Source: Streptomyces flaveolus (GTDB lineage: Bacteria > Actinomycetota > Actinomycetes > Streptomycetales > Streptomycetaceae). From it: DNA of 64,000 nucleotides. Location: contig NZ_JNWV01000009.1 in assembly GCF_000716535.1 (NCBI RefSeq), positions 124,001 to 188,000 on the forward strand. Direction: 5' to 3'. This document shows positions 41,653 to 50,272 of this stretch, piece after piece (the stretch's first letter is position 1; each line of letters starts with the position of its first letter). A program made the position numbers and the translations under genes. The notes below the pieces were generated by a model that worked only from the letters and a program-made list of their open reading frames with translations, was not told the origin of the DNA and ran no database searches.

Positions 41653-42216
41653 CTACGCTCCTGCGCCCGCCAGCCTCTCCCGTGCCTCCATCAGGGCGAA
41701 GCCCAGGAGGTTCAGGCCGCGCCACCGCTCCGGGTGCGAGGCCGCCTCGTCGTCCGCCGCCAGGCCGATGCCCCATATCCGGTCCACGGGGCTCGCCTCC
41801 ACCAGCACCCGCTCCCCGGTGCCCAGCAGGAACATCCCGAGGTCGGCATCGGCGGCGAACTTGTGCACGCTGCCCTCGACCACCAGCCGGAAGCGTTCCC
41901 GCTTCCACACCGCCTCGTCGAAGTCCCGGACCAGCCGGCCCGCCTTCTTCGCCTCGGCGGGATGCTCCGCGGCCAGCACCCGGCGCTCGGCCTCCGCGTC
42001 CCCGAACAGCCGGGCCTTGCCCGTCATCATCCAGTGCTCGGCCGTCGCGTACGCCACGCCGTCCACCACGAACGGCGACGGCCACCACTGGCTCAGACAG
42101 CTCGGACCGATCCGGCCGTCCGGCCGCGGCCGGTGTCCCCAGAAGTGCAGATACTTGATCCGGGACCCCGCCCGGACCTCCCTGATCAGGGCGTCCACCC
42201 CGTCGATCTTCCCCAT
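41653..42216 (-). CDS. NADAR-domain (YbiA-like) N-glycosidase family protein
   Basis: Protein of 187 residues from ATG 42216. Family signature: IKYLHFWGHRP, then PSCLSQWWPSPFVVDGVAYA and TAEHWMMTGKARLFGD near the N-terminus. LVRDFDEAVWKRERFRLVVE and DRIWGIGLAADD follow near the C-terminus. NADAR proteins cleave N-glycosidic bonds in riboflavin-pathway intermediates or remove ADP-ribose from guanine in DNA. Without a DarT-type toxin nearby the housekeeping role is more likely. It is divergent from the polyamine operon. Confidence 0.9.
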   Translation of the reverse strand: MGKIDGVDALIREVRAGSRIKYLHFWGHRPRPDGRIGPSCLSQWWPSPFVVDGVAYATAEHWMMTGKARLFGDAEAERRVLAAEHPAEAKKAGRLVRDFDEAVWKRERFRLVVEGSVHKFAADADLGMFLLGTGERVLVEASPVDRIWGIGLAADDEAASHPERWRGLNLLGFALMEARERLAGAGA

Positions 42217-42288
42217 GCACGCGAGTGTGGCACGCACCACTGACACTCCGTCCGCCCTTTTCGGCCCCCACTCGACACCTGGTCGACA

Positions 42289-42355
42289 GATTCCGTCGCG
42301 TAACCAAAAGGCAACAACGGAATCACTTGTTGGCGTTCGGTCCCTCTGTCAGGAT
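42289..42355 (+). promoter_or_regulatory. Candidate promoter and inverted repeat of the polyamine operon
   Basis: GATTCCGT at 42289-42296 is a perfect inverted repeat of ACGGAATC at 42317-42324 (20-nt spacing). Just after it, TTGTTG (42327-42332) and CAGGAT (42350-42355) are 17 bp apart. The repeat may be an operator directly upstream of the -35 element. The start codon is 70 nt downstream. Confidence 0.5.
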
Positions 42356-42424
42356 CGGCACTCAAATCGAGCTGGAGCTACGCCCCCCGCCCCTCGGGAC
42401 GGGCGCACGGCGGAGGAGAGCGAC

Positions 42425-43960
42425 ATGCACAACCCGGGCACCGCCACCCCGGAACGATTCCCCGCACAGGACCGCTTGGCGGCCGGCGCGCAGTTCATCG
42501 CCGGCCGGCCCGCCCAGGGCACCTCGGGCCGCACCCACTCCGTGGTCGACCCGGCCACCGGCGCCGAGGTGTACACGTACGAGCTGGCCGGTACCGACGA
42601 CGTCGACGCGGCCGTCGCCGCCGCGCGCGCCGCCTTCCCGGGCTGGTCCGCCGCCACCCCGGGCGAGCGCTCGGACGCCCTGCACCGGTTCGCCGCCGTG
42701 CTCGCCGAGCGCGCCGAGGAGTTCGCCCGCGCGGAGTCCCTCCAGTGCGGCAAGCCGCTCAAGCTCACCCGCGAGTTCGACGTGCCGGGCACCATCGACA
42801 ACACCGCGTTCTTCGCGGGCGCCGCCCGGCATCTGCAGGGGCAGTCCGCCGGTGAGTACTCCGGCGACCACACGTCGTACATCCGGCGCGAGCCCATCGG
42901 TGTCGTCGGCTCCATCGCGCCCTGGAACTACCCGCTCCAGATGGCCGCCTGGAAGATCCTCCCGGCGATCGCCGCCGGCAACACGATCGTGCTGAAGCCC
43001 GCCGAGCTGACCCCGCTGACCTCGCTGCTGTTCGCCCAGGCAGCCACGGACGCGGGCATCCCGGACGGCGTGATCAACATCGTCACCGGGACCGGGAAGC
43101 AGGCCGGTGAGCACCTCGTCGGGCACCCGGACGTGGCCATGACCTCCTTCACCGGGTCCACCGTCGTCGGCAAGCGCGTCGCCGAGATCGCCACGGCCAC
43201 CGTCAAGCGGCTGCATCTGGAGCTGGGCGGCAAGGCGCCCTTCGTCGTCTTCGACGACGCCGACCTGGAGGCCGCCGTGCACGGCGCGGTCGCCGGCGCG
43301 CTCATCAACACCGGGCAGGACTGCACGGCCGCCACGCGCGCGTACGTGCAGCGCCCGCTGTACGAGGCGTTCGTGGAGCGGACGGCCGCGCTGATGGAGA
43401 CCGTGCGGCTCGGCGACCCGTTCGCGCCCGGCACCGACCTCGGGCCGCTGATCTCCCACGCGCAGCGCGACCGGGTCGCAGCCTTCGTGGACCGCGCGCG
43501 GGGCTACGCGCGCGTGGTGACCGGCGGCGAGGCCCCCCAGGGTGACCTGAAGGACGGCGCCTACTACCGGCCCACCCTGATCGCCGGCGCGGCCCAGGAC
43601 AGCGAGATCGTCCAGTCGGAGATCTTCGGTCCGGTACTGGTCGTCCTTCCGTTCGACAGTGATGATGAGGGCATCCGGCTGGCCAACGACACCCCGTACG
43701 GCCTCGCCGCCTCCGCGTGGAGCAGCAACGTCTACCGCGCGAACCGGGCCACCCGCGAGATCAAGGCGGGCTGCGTCTGGATCAACGACCACATCCCGAT
43801 CATCAGCGAGATGCCGCACGGCGGCTACAAGGCCTCCGGCTTCGGCAAGGACATGTCGACGTACTCCTTCGAGGAATACACGCAGGTCAAGCACGTAATG
43901 TTCGACAACACCGCGGTGGCCAGGAAGGACTGGCACCGCACGATCTTCGGGGACCGCTAG
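42425..43960 (+). CDS. Gamma-aminobutyraldehyde dehydrogenase-type aldehyde dehydrogenase
   Basis: Protein of 511 residues. ATG 42425 follows GGAGGAGAG. Key motifs: VGSIAPWNYPLQMAAWKILP, NTIVLKPAELTPLTS, general base Glu in RLHLELGGKAPFVVFDDADL and Cys in INTGQDCTAATRAY. EMPHGGYKASGFGKDMSTYS is near the end. Compared with the 25190 protein it has about 20 extra residues at each end. It lies upstream of potDABC, so its aldehyde is probably 4-aminobutanal derived from imported putrescine. Confidence 0.92.
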   Translation: MHNPGTATPERFPAQDRLAAGAQFIAGRPAQGTSGRTHSVVDPATGAEVYTYELAGTDDVDAAVAAARAAFPGWSAATPGERSDALHRFAAVLAERAEEFARAESLQCGKPLKLTREFDVPGTIDNTAFFAGAARHLQGQSAGEYSGDHTSYIRREPIGVVGSIAPWNYPLQMAAWKILPAIAAGNTIVLKPAELTPLTSLLFAQAATDAGIPDGVINIVTGTGKQAGEHLVGHPDVAMTSFTGSTVVGKRVAEIATATVKRLHLELGGKAPFVVFDDADLEAAVHGAVAGALINTGQDCTAATRAYVQRPLYEAFVERTAALMETVRLGDPFAPGTDLGPLISHAQRDRVAAFVDRARGYARVVTGGEAPQGDLKDGAYYRPTLIAGAAQDSEIVQSEIFGPVLVVLPFDSDDEGIRLANDTPYGLAASAWSSNVYRANRATREIKAGCVWINDHIPIISEMPHGGYKASGFGKDMSTYSFEEYTQVKHVMFDNTAVARKDWHRTIFGDR

Positions 43961-44011
43961 CGACGACCAGGCCACCGACCAGGCCGATCCTCCCGAAAGG
44001 GCACCACGCGC

Positions 44012-45259
44012 ATGGAGCAGTACGAGCCCGACCGCCTCACCCCGCCCCAAGTGGCCGCCATGCGGCGCAGCTTGCGCAACGGCAGGGCCGCCCTGACCCG
44101 CCGGTCGCTGCTGCGGGCGTCCGCGGGCGGCGCGCTCGCCGCCGGCGGACTCGGAGCGCTGAGCGGCTGCGGGATCCCCGCGGCGGGCAAGACCCAGGGC
44201 GGCACCTCCGCCCAGGACCACTCGGCCGCGGAGAAGGTGGTGAACTTCTCCAACTGGACCGAGTACATCGACGTCGACGACAGCGGCAAGCACCACCCCA
44301 CCCTGGAGACCTTCCGCCGGCGGACCGGGATCACGGTCAACTACACCGAGGACATCAACGACAACAACGAGTTCTTCGGCAAGATCAAGCCGCAGCTCGC
44401 CGCGGGCCAGGACACCGGCCGGGACATCGTCGTCCTCACCGACTGGCTGGCCGCCCGGCTGATCCGCCTCGGCTGGGTGCAGAAACTGGACCCGTCCAAC
44501 CTGCCGCACGCCTACACCAACCTCTCGCCCCAGTTCCGCAACCCCGACTGGGACCCCGGGCGCGCGTACTCGTACCCCTGGCAGGGCATCTCCACCGTGA
44601 TCGCCTACAACAAGAAGGCGCTCGACGGCATCGAGGTGAGGTCGGTCTCCGACCTGCTCGACAACCCGAAGCTCAAGGGACGCGTGGGCTTCCTCTCGGA
44701 GATGCGGGACTCCATCGGCATGACCCTGCTCGACATGGGCAAGGACCCGGCGAAGTTCACCGACGACGACTTCGACGCGGTGATCGCCCGCCTCCAGAAG
44801 GCCGTCGACAAGGGCCAGATCCGCCGCTTCACCGGCAACGACTACACCTCCGACCTGACCAAGGGCGACTTCGCGGCCTGCGTCGCCTGGGCCGGCGACG
44901 TGGTCCAGCTCAAGGCGGACAGCCCGGACGTCGACTTCGTCATCCCCGACAGCGGCTACATGACGTCGACCGACAACATGTGCGTCCCGAACAAGGCGCG
45001 GCACAAGACGAACGCCGAACGGCTCATGGACTTCTACTACGAGCCCGAGCAGGCCGCCGCGCTCGCCGCCTACATCAACTACGTGACGCCGGTCGACGGG
45101 GTGAAGCCCTACCTTGCGAAGATCGACAAGGACGCGGCGGACAACCCGCTGATCGTCCCCGACAAGGCCATGCAGGCGAAGTCCCACGCCTTCCGCTCCC
45201 TGAGCCAGAAGGAAGAGACGGCCTACGAAGAGAAGTTCGCGAAGCTCACAGGGGCGTGA
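44012..45259 (+). CDS. potD: Polyamine ABC transporter substrate-binding lipoprotein
   Basis: Protein of 415 residues. Twin-Arg lipoprotein signal: LTRRSLLRASAGGALAAGGL then LSGCG. PotD/PotF fold signs: VVNFSNWTEYIDVDDSGKHH, TGITVNYTEDINDNNEFFGK, RYSYPWQG-type YSYPWQGISTVIAYNKK, IRRFTGNDYTSDLTKGDFAA and VIPDSGYMTSTDNMCVPNKA. The acidic and aromatic residues that bind spermidine or putrescine in this family seem kept (Trp and Tyr in NWTEYID, Asp/Glu in EDINDNNE). Stop overlaps the potA start as GTGA. Confidence 0.93.
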   Translation: MEQYEPDRLTPPQVAAMRRSLRNGRAALTRRSLLRASAGGALAAGGLGALSGCGIPAAGKTQGGTSAQDHSAAEKVVNFSNWTEYIDVDDSGKHHPTLETFRRRTGITVNYTEDINDNNEFFGKIKPQLAAGQDTGRDIVVLTDWLAARLIRLGWVQKLDPSNLPHAYTNLSPQFRNPDWDPGRAYSYPWQGISTVIAYNKKALDGIEVRSVSDLLDNPKLKGRVGFLSEMRDSIGMTLLDMGKDPAKFTDDDFDAVIARLQKAVDKGQIRRFTGNDYTSDLTKGDFAACVAWAGDVVQLKADSPDVDFVIPDSGYMTSTDNMCVPNKARHKTNAERLMDFYYEPEQAAALAAYINYVTPVDGVKPYLAKIDKDAADNPLIVPDKAMQAKSHAFRSLSQKEETAYEEKFAKLTGA

Positions 45260-46416
45260 CGACGATGAAGACGACACCAGACAACAGCGGCGACGTCCGC
45301 CTCTCGGGCATCTCCAAGACCTACGGCTCCTTCACCGCCGTGCACCCGCTGGACCTGACCGTGCCCGAGGGCTCCTTCTTCGCCCTGCTCGGCGCCTCCG
45401 GCTGCGGCAAGACCACCACCCTGCGCATGATCGCCGGCCTGGAGGAGCCCACGACGGGCACCGTCCGGCTCGGCGACCAGGACGTCACCCACCTGCCGCC
45501 GTACAAACGGCCGGTGAACACGGTCTTCCAGTCCTACGCCCTCTTCCCGCACCTCGACATCTTCGAGAACGTCGCCTTCGGCCTGCGCCGGCGCGGCATC
45601 AAGAGCGTGAAGAAGCAGGTGGAGGACATGCTGGAGCTGGTCCAGCTCGGCGAGCAGGCGCGCAAGAAGCCGCACCAGCTCTCCGGCGGCCAGCAGCAGC
45701 GCGTCGCCGTGGCCCGCGCGCTGATCAACCACCCCAAGGTGCTCCTGCTGGACGAGCCGCTCGGCGCCCTGGACCTGAAGCTGCGCCGCCAGATGCAGCT
45801 GGAGCTCAAGCGCATCCAGACCGAGGTCGGCATCACCTTCGTGCACGTCACGCACGACCAGGAGGAGGCCATGACCATGGCCGACACGGTCGCCGTGATG
45901 AACGGCGGCCGGGTCGAGCAGCTCGGCTCGCCGGCCGACCTGTACGAGAACCCGCAGAGCACCTTCGTCGCCAACTTCCTCGGCACCTCCAACCTCATCG
46001 AGGCCGAGGTCGACACGAAGAACGGCGACGACATCGTGCTCAAGGCGGGGGGCGGCAAGCTGGTGCTGCCCGAGGCGCGGTGTGCCGCCCCGACGACGGC
46101 CGGCGGCAAGGTGCTGGTCGGCATCCGCCCGGAGAAGATCTCCCTCACGCACGCCGACGACGCGGGGGAGATCCCCGAGGGCCGTAACCGCCTCACCGGC
46201 AAGATCGCCGACGCGAGCTTCATCGGCGTCTCCACGCAGTACGTCATCGACAGCCCGGTCTGCGACGAGCTGGCGGTGTACGTGCAGAACGTCGAGCGCG
46301 ACGGCCGGCTCGTCCCCGGCGCCGACGTGGTCCTGCACTGGAGCCCGGCGCACACCTTCGGTCTGGACGCCGCCCAGGACATCGACGCGGGCACCGAGGA
46401 AGAGGTCGCCGCCTGA
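45256..46416 (+). CDS. potA: Polyamine ABC transporter ATP-binding protein
   Basis: About 386 residues from GTG 45256 overlapping the potD stop; ATG 45265 is an alternative. All ATPase motifs are intact: [76 protein letters not shown] and [20 protein letters not shown]. The C-terminal TOBE domain ([10 protein letters not shown]) has [10 protein letters not shown] near the end. Its stop overlaps the potB start (TGATG). Confidence 0.95.
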   Translation: MTTMKTTPDNSGDVRLSGISKTYGSFTAVHPLDLTVPEGSFFALLGASGCGKTTTLRMIAGLEEPTTGTVRLGDQDVTHLPPYKRPVNTVFQSYALFPHLDIFENVAFGLRRRGIKSVKKQVEDMLELVQLGEQARKKPHQLSGGQQQRVAVARALINHPKVLLLDEPLGALDLKLRRQMQLELKRIQTEVGITFVHVTHDQEEAMTMADTVAVMNGGRVEQLGSPADLYENPQSTFVANFLGTSNLIEAEVDTKNGDDIVLKAGGGKLVLPEARCAAPTTAGGKVLVGIRPEKISLTHADDAGEIPEGRNRLTGKIADASFIGVSTQYVIDSPVCDELAVYVQNVERDGRLVPGADVVLHWSPAHTFGLDAAQDIDAGTEEEVAA

Positions 46417-47345
46417 TGTCCACACTCACCGAGGCGCCCCCGCCCCTCGCCCCCGCCACCCCGGAGAAGAAGCCCCCGCGCAGGCGCGGCCGGTTCACCC
46501 CGTACTGGCTGCTGCTGCCCGGCATGCTGTGGCTGATCGTCTTCTTCGCGCTGCCGATGCTCTACCAGGCCTCCACCTCCGTGCAGCAGGGCTCCCTGGA
46601 GGAGGGCTACAAGGTCACCTGGCACTTCGCGACCTACTGGGACGCCCTGTCCGCGTACTGGCCGCAGTTCCTGCGGTCCGTCTCCTACGCCGCCGCCGCG
46701 ACCGTGCTGTGCCTGCTGCTCGGCTACCCGCTGGCGTATCTCATCGCCTTCCGCGCGGGCCGCTGGCGCAACCTGATCATGATCCTGGTGATCGCGCCGT
46801 TCTTCACCAGCTTCCTGATCCGCACCCTGGCCTGGAAGACGATCCTCGCGGACAACGGCGTGGTCGTGCACACGCTGAACTCGCTGCACGTCCTGGACCT
46901 CACCAACTGGCTCGGCTGGACGGCCGGCGACCGCGTCCTCGCCACCCCGCTCGCGGTCGTCTGCGGACTGACGTACAACTTCCTGCCGTTCATGATCCTG
47001 CCGCTGTACACCTCGCTGGAGCGGATCGACGGGCGGCTGCACGAGGCGGCCGGCGACCTGTACGCCAAGCCGTGGACCACCTTCCGCAAGGTCACCTTCC
47101 CGCTGTCCATGCCGGGCGTGGTCTCCGGGACGCTGCTGACCTTCATCCCGGCGGCCGGTGACTACGTCAACGCCGAACTCCTCGGCTCCACCGACACCCG
47201 CATGATCGGCAACGTCATCCAGACGCAGTTCCTGCGCATTCTGGACTATCCGACGGCCGCGGCCCTCTCCTTCATCCTCATGGCCGCGATCCTGGCCATG
47301 GTCACCCTCTACATCCGCCGGTCCGGGACGGAGGATCTGGTCTAA
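46416..47345 (+). CDS. potB: Polyamine ABC transporter permease PotB type
   Basis: Protein of 309 residues with six membrane segments after a Pro-rich cytosolic N-terminus ([20 protein letters not shown]). The EAA loop is [40 protein letters not shown] is a PotB hallmark. ATG 46416 overlaps potA. The protein pairs with PotC to form the channel. The spacing to potC is zero (TAA then ATG). Confidence 0.94.
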   Translation: MSTLTEAPPPLAPATPEKKPPRRRGRFTPYWLLLPGMLWLIVFFALPMLYQASTSVQQGSLEEGYKVTWHFATYWDALSAYWPQFLRSVSYAAAATVLCLLLGYPLAYLIAFRAGRWRNLIMILVIAPFFTSFLIRTLAWKTILADNGVVVHTLNSLHVLDLTNWLGWTAGDRVLATPLAVVCGLTYNFLPFMILPLYTSLERIDGRLHEAAGDLYAKPWTTFRKVTFPLSMPGVVSGTLLTFIPAAGDYVNAELLGSTDTRMIGNVIQTQFLRILDYPTAAALSFILMAAILAMVTLYIRRSGTEDLV

Positions 47346-48146
47346 ATGCCCTTCGTCACCTGGCTCAAGCGCCATCTCGTCGTCATCGCCGGACTGCTGA
47401 CGCTCGCCTATCTCCTGCTGCCGAACGTCATCGTCACGGTGTTCTCCTTCAACAAACCGAAGGGGCGCTTCAACTACGAATGGCAGCGCTTCTCCACGGA
47501 CGCCTGGAAGGACCCCTGCGGCGTCGCCGACATGTGCGGCTCGCTGTCCATCAGCCTCCAGATCGCCGTGTGGGCGACGGTCGGCGCCACGATCCTCGGC
47601 ACGATGATCTCCTTCGCGCTGGTCCGCTACCGCTTCCGCGCGCGCGGCGCCGTCAACTCGCTGATCTTCCTGCCGATGGCGATGCCCGAGGTCGTCATGG
47701 CCGCCTCGCTGCTCACCCTGTTCCTCAACATGGGCGCCCAGCTCGGCTTCTGGACGATCCTCATCGCCCACATCATGTTCTGCCTGAGCTTCGTCGTCAC
47801 CGCGGTCAAGGCGCGCGTGATGTCGATGGACCCGCGCCTGGAGGAGGCCGCCCGGGACCTGTACGCCGGTCCCGTGCAGACCTTCCTGCGGGTCACCCTG
47901 CCCATCGCGGCCCCAGGAATCGCCGCGGGCGCGCTGCTGTCGTTCGCGCTCTCCTTCGACGATTTCATCATCACCAACTTCAACGCGGGCTCGACCGTCA
48001 CCTTCCCCATGTTCGTGTGGGGCTCGGCCCAGCGTGGAACGCCCGTCCAGATCAACGTGATCGGTACGGCCATGTTCCTGGTCGCCGTCCTCTTCGTGCT
48101 GACGTCGATGGTCGTCAGCAATCGCCGGAACAAGCAAAAGGCATAA
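47346..48146 (+). CDS. potC: Polyamine ABC transporter permease PotC type
   Basis: Protein of 266 residues. Six membrane helices. EAA loop [20 protein letters not shown] and the PotC-typical [20 protein letters not shown]. The N-terminus ([20 protein letters not shown]) starts right after the potB stop codon. The insertion [16 protein letters not shown] before the first loop is typical too. Last transport gene, 38 nt before the oxidoreductase gene. Confidence 0.94.
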   Translation: MPFVTWLKRHLVVIAGLLTLAYLLLPNVIVTVFSFNKPKGRFNYEWQRFSTDAWKDPCGVADMCGSLSISLQIAVWATVGATILGTMISFALVRYRFRARGAVNSLIFLPMAMPEVVMAASLLTLFLNMGAQLGFWTILIAHIMFCLSFVVTAVKARVMSMDPRLEEAARDLYAGPVQTFLRVTLPIAAPGIAAGALLSFALSFDDFIITNFNAGSTVTFPMFVWGSAQRGTPVQINVIGTAMFLVAVLFVLTSMVVSNRRNKQKA

Positions 48147-48184
48147 GCCCTTTCCCGGAACGTCCTCTGTAGGGAGTTGAAATC

Positions 48185-49615
48185 ATGGCCCCGAGCGCCA
48201 TGAGCCGTGGCAAAGACAACTGGATCGCCTCTCTCTCCGAAGCCCAGCCGGTCCCGTACTGGCTGGAAGACCCCGGCAAGCCGGCCGCCGAGCCCGCGCT
48301 CACCTCCGCCGAGACCTGCGACCTGCTGGTCGTCGGCGGCGGCTACAGCGGGCTGTGGACCGCGCTCAACGCAAAAGAGCGCGACCCTCGGCGCGATGTG
48401 GTGCTGCTGGAAGGCCGCGAGGTGGGCTGGGCCGCCTCCGGCCGCAACGGCGGCTTCTGCGCCGCCTCCCTCACGCACGGCCTGCCCAACGGCCTGGCTC
48501 GCTGGCCCGACGAGATCCACAAGCTCCAGGAGCTGGGCCGCCGCAACCTCGACGAGATGGAGGCGGCGGTCGCCCGGCACGGCATCGACTGCGACTTCGA
48601 ACGCACCGGCGAGATCGACGTCGCCACCGAGACCTACCAGGCGTGGGAACTGCGCGACTGGCACCGGGAGCTCCAGCGGAAGGGGCTCGCGGACGGCATC
48701 GAGTTCCTGGACGCCGACGCCGTGCGCGAACAGGTCAACTCGCCCACCTTCGAGGCCGGCCTGTGGGACCGGCGCGGCGTGGCCATGCTGCACCCGGCCA
48801 AGCTGGCGTGGGGCCTGAAGAAGGCCTGCCTGAAGCTCGGGGTGCGGGTGTACGAGCACACGCCCGCGCTGACCCTGAAGAGCTACGGCGCCGGGATGGC
48901 CGTACGCACCCCGTACGGCGCCGTCCGCGCCCGCAAGGTCGCGCTCGGCACGAACATCTTCCCGAGCCTGCTGCGCCGCGTGCGGTCGTACACCGTCCCC
49001 GTCTACGACTACGCCCTGATGACCGAACCGCTGACCGCGGACCAGCTCGACTCGATCGGCTGGAAGAACAGACAGGGCCTCGGCGATTCGGCGAACCAGT
49101 TCCACTACTTCCGGCTGTCCGCCGACAACCGCGTCCTGTGGGGCGGCTACGACGCAATCTACCCCTACGGCGGCCGGGTCCGCGCCGAGTACGACGACCG
49201 GCCCGAGACGTACGCCAAGCTCGCGGGCCACTTCTTCACCTGCTTCCCGCAACTGGAGGGCATCCGCTTCACCCACGCCTGGGGCGGCGCGATCGACACC
49301 TGCTCCCGCTTCTCGGCGTTCTTCGGCACCGCCCACCAGGGCCGCGTGGCCTACGCGGCGGGCTACACCGGCCTCGGCGTCGGCGCGACCCGGTTCGGCG
49401 CGGACGTGATGCTCGACCTGCTGGACGGGGAGCGCACCGAGCGGACCGCACTGGAGATGGTCCGCAAGAAGCCGCTGCCGTTCCCGCCGGAGCCCTTCGC
49501 CTGGACGGGCATCGCCCTCACCAAGTGGTCCCTGGCCCGCGCGGACGCCCACGGGGGCCGCCGGAACCTGTGGCTGCGGACGATGGACCGACTGGGGCTG
49601 GGCTTCGACAGCTAG
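48185..49615 (+). CDS. FAD-dependent amine oxidoreductase, gamma-glutamylputrescine oxidase (PuuB)-like
   Basis: Protein of 476 residues of the DAO family. FAD motif CDLLVVGGGYSGLWTALNAK, followed by LEGREVGWAASGRNGGFC, typical of PuuB/OrdL. Further landmarks: VYDYALMTEPLTADQLDSIG, RLSADNRVLWGGYDAIYPYG and RVAYAAGYTGLGVGATRFGA. ATG 48185 has GTAGGGAG upstream; ATG 48200 is possible. The operon context with potDABC makes a polyamine or gamma-glutamylpolyamine substrate likely, but the glutamylating partner (PuuA/GlnA-like) is not in the window. Confidence 0.88.
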   Translation: MAPSAMSRGKDNWIASLSEAQPVPYWLEDPGKPAAEPALTSAETCDLLVVGGGYSGLWTALNAKERDPRRDVVLLEGREVGWAASGRNGGFCAASLTHGLPNGLARWPDEIHKLQELGRRNLDEMEAAVARHGIDCDFERTGEIDVATETYQAWELRDWHRELQRKGLADGIEFLDADAVREQVNSPTFEAGLWDRRGVAMLHPAKLAWGLKKACLKLGVRVYEHTPALTLKSYGAGMAVRTPYGAVRARKVALGTNIFPSLLRRVRSYTVPVYDYALMTEPLTADQLDSIGWKNRQGLGDSANQFHYFRLSADNRVLWGGYDAIYPYGGRVRAEYDDRPETYAKLAGHFFTCFPQLEGIRFTHAWGGAIDTCSRFSAFFGTAHQGRVAYAAGYTGLGVGATRFGADVMLDLLDGERTERTALEMVRKKPLPFPPEPFAWTGIALTKWSLARADAHGGRRNLWLRTMDRLGLGFDS

Positions 49616-49677
49616 TCGCCGGGTGACCCGGGTCGCCGCAACAAGTCGCCGGAACCCGCGTAATGCTCCCCGGAGGA

Positions 49678-49724
49678 CCTCCCTCTCCCTCGTGACGCGA
49701 CCGCGTCCACGAGAGAAAGGGAGG
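49678..49724 (+). promoter_or_regulatory. Long hairpin enclosing the ribosome binding site of the next gene
   Basis: CCTCCCTCTCCCTCGTG at 49678-49694 pairs with CACGAGAGAAAGGGAGG at 49708-49724 (two mismatches of 17). The loop can extend the stem as ACGC/GCGT around GACC. The right arm includes GGGAGG, the only ribosome binding site for ATG 49732. It could serve as terminator of the pot operon or as an RNA switch. Confidence 0.7.
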
Positions 49725-49731
49725 CCTTCTC

Positions 49732-50187
49732 ATGACTGGGGCGAAGACGGCGGTCGAGTGGCTGGCATCCGTCGCACCGGACCCCGAGGCCTGTCGCCGG
49801 GAGTGGGAGCGTAACCCCCTGGGGGTCGCCCTGCTGCCCGCCGGCAAGGCGTGGGACGTCCTGATCCTGCCGGGTGACCTCGGCTATCCGACCCTCGACG
49901 TGCTCACCCGGATCCTCGACCAACTCGGCCCCGTGCTCGTCGACTTCGGCGACAACCGGGTCGGGTTCCTGGTGCCCCCGGGCACCGCGGCCCGCTGGCT
50001 CGGCACGGGGATCAGGACCGCCGGGGCCGGCACCTGGATCGTCGTGCCGTACCCGGGGCGGGTGACCCGGGGCGTGCGCTGGCTGGTGCCGCCGGACGGC
50101 TCGGGCACGCTGACCGATCCGGCGCTGCTGGAACTGGCGATGCACGAGGCGGCGGGGGCGGCGAGGGAGAGGGGCGAGAGCCGGTAG
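49732..50187 (+). CDS. Hypothetical protein, remote similarity to primase/polymerase-type domain
   Basis: Protein of 151 residues. ATG 49732 follows GGGAGGCCTTCTC. Distinctive parts: PDPEACRREWERNPLGVALL, AWDVLILPGDLGYPTLDVL, PVLVDFGDNRVGFLVPPGTA and GTWIVVPYPGRVTRGVRWLV. I recall similar proteins near chitinase genes in Streptomyces, sometimes labelled as bifunctional DNA primase/polymerase-like, but catalytic residues for that are not evident. No signal peptide. Expression may be limited by the hairpin over its ribosome binding site. Confidence 0.65.
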   Translation: MTGAKTAVEWLASVAPDPEACRREWERNPLGVALLPAGKAWDVLILPGDLGYPTLDVLTRILDQLGPVLVDFGDNRVGFLVPPGTAARWLGTGIRTAGAGTWIVVPYPGRVTRGVRWLVPPDGSGTLTDPALLELAMHEAAGAARERGESR

Positions 50188-50199
50188 CGCCCCGACACC

Positions 50200-50227
50200 T
50201 TGACAACCGGATTGGTCTGGACCAAGT
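50200..50227 (+). promoter_or_regulatory. Chitinase promoter with DasR-like operator (dre)
   Basis: TTGACA at 50200-50205 is a consensus -35; a -10 is weak (about CAAGTT near 50224). Within the spacer is TTGGTCTGGACCAA (50212-50225), matching 11 of 12 core bases of the known DasR site TGGTCTAGACCA. DasR represses chitin and N-acetylglucosamine genes in Streptomyces until glucosamine phosphates accumulate. The start codon is 46 nt downstream. Confidence 0.8.
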
Positions 50228-50272
50228 TGTGTGCGCTCCGCCCCTCCAACTCCCCAGAACCCGGAGGCCCTT

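Noticed and set aside
41653..42216. NADAR gene as the antitoxin of a DarT-type system
   Set aside because: No DarT-like ADP-ribosyltransferase gene is adjacent; a metabolic YbiA-like role is more likely.
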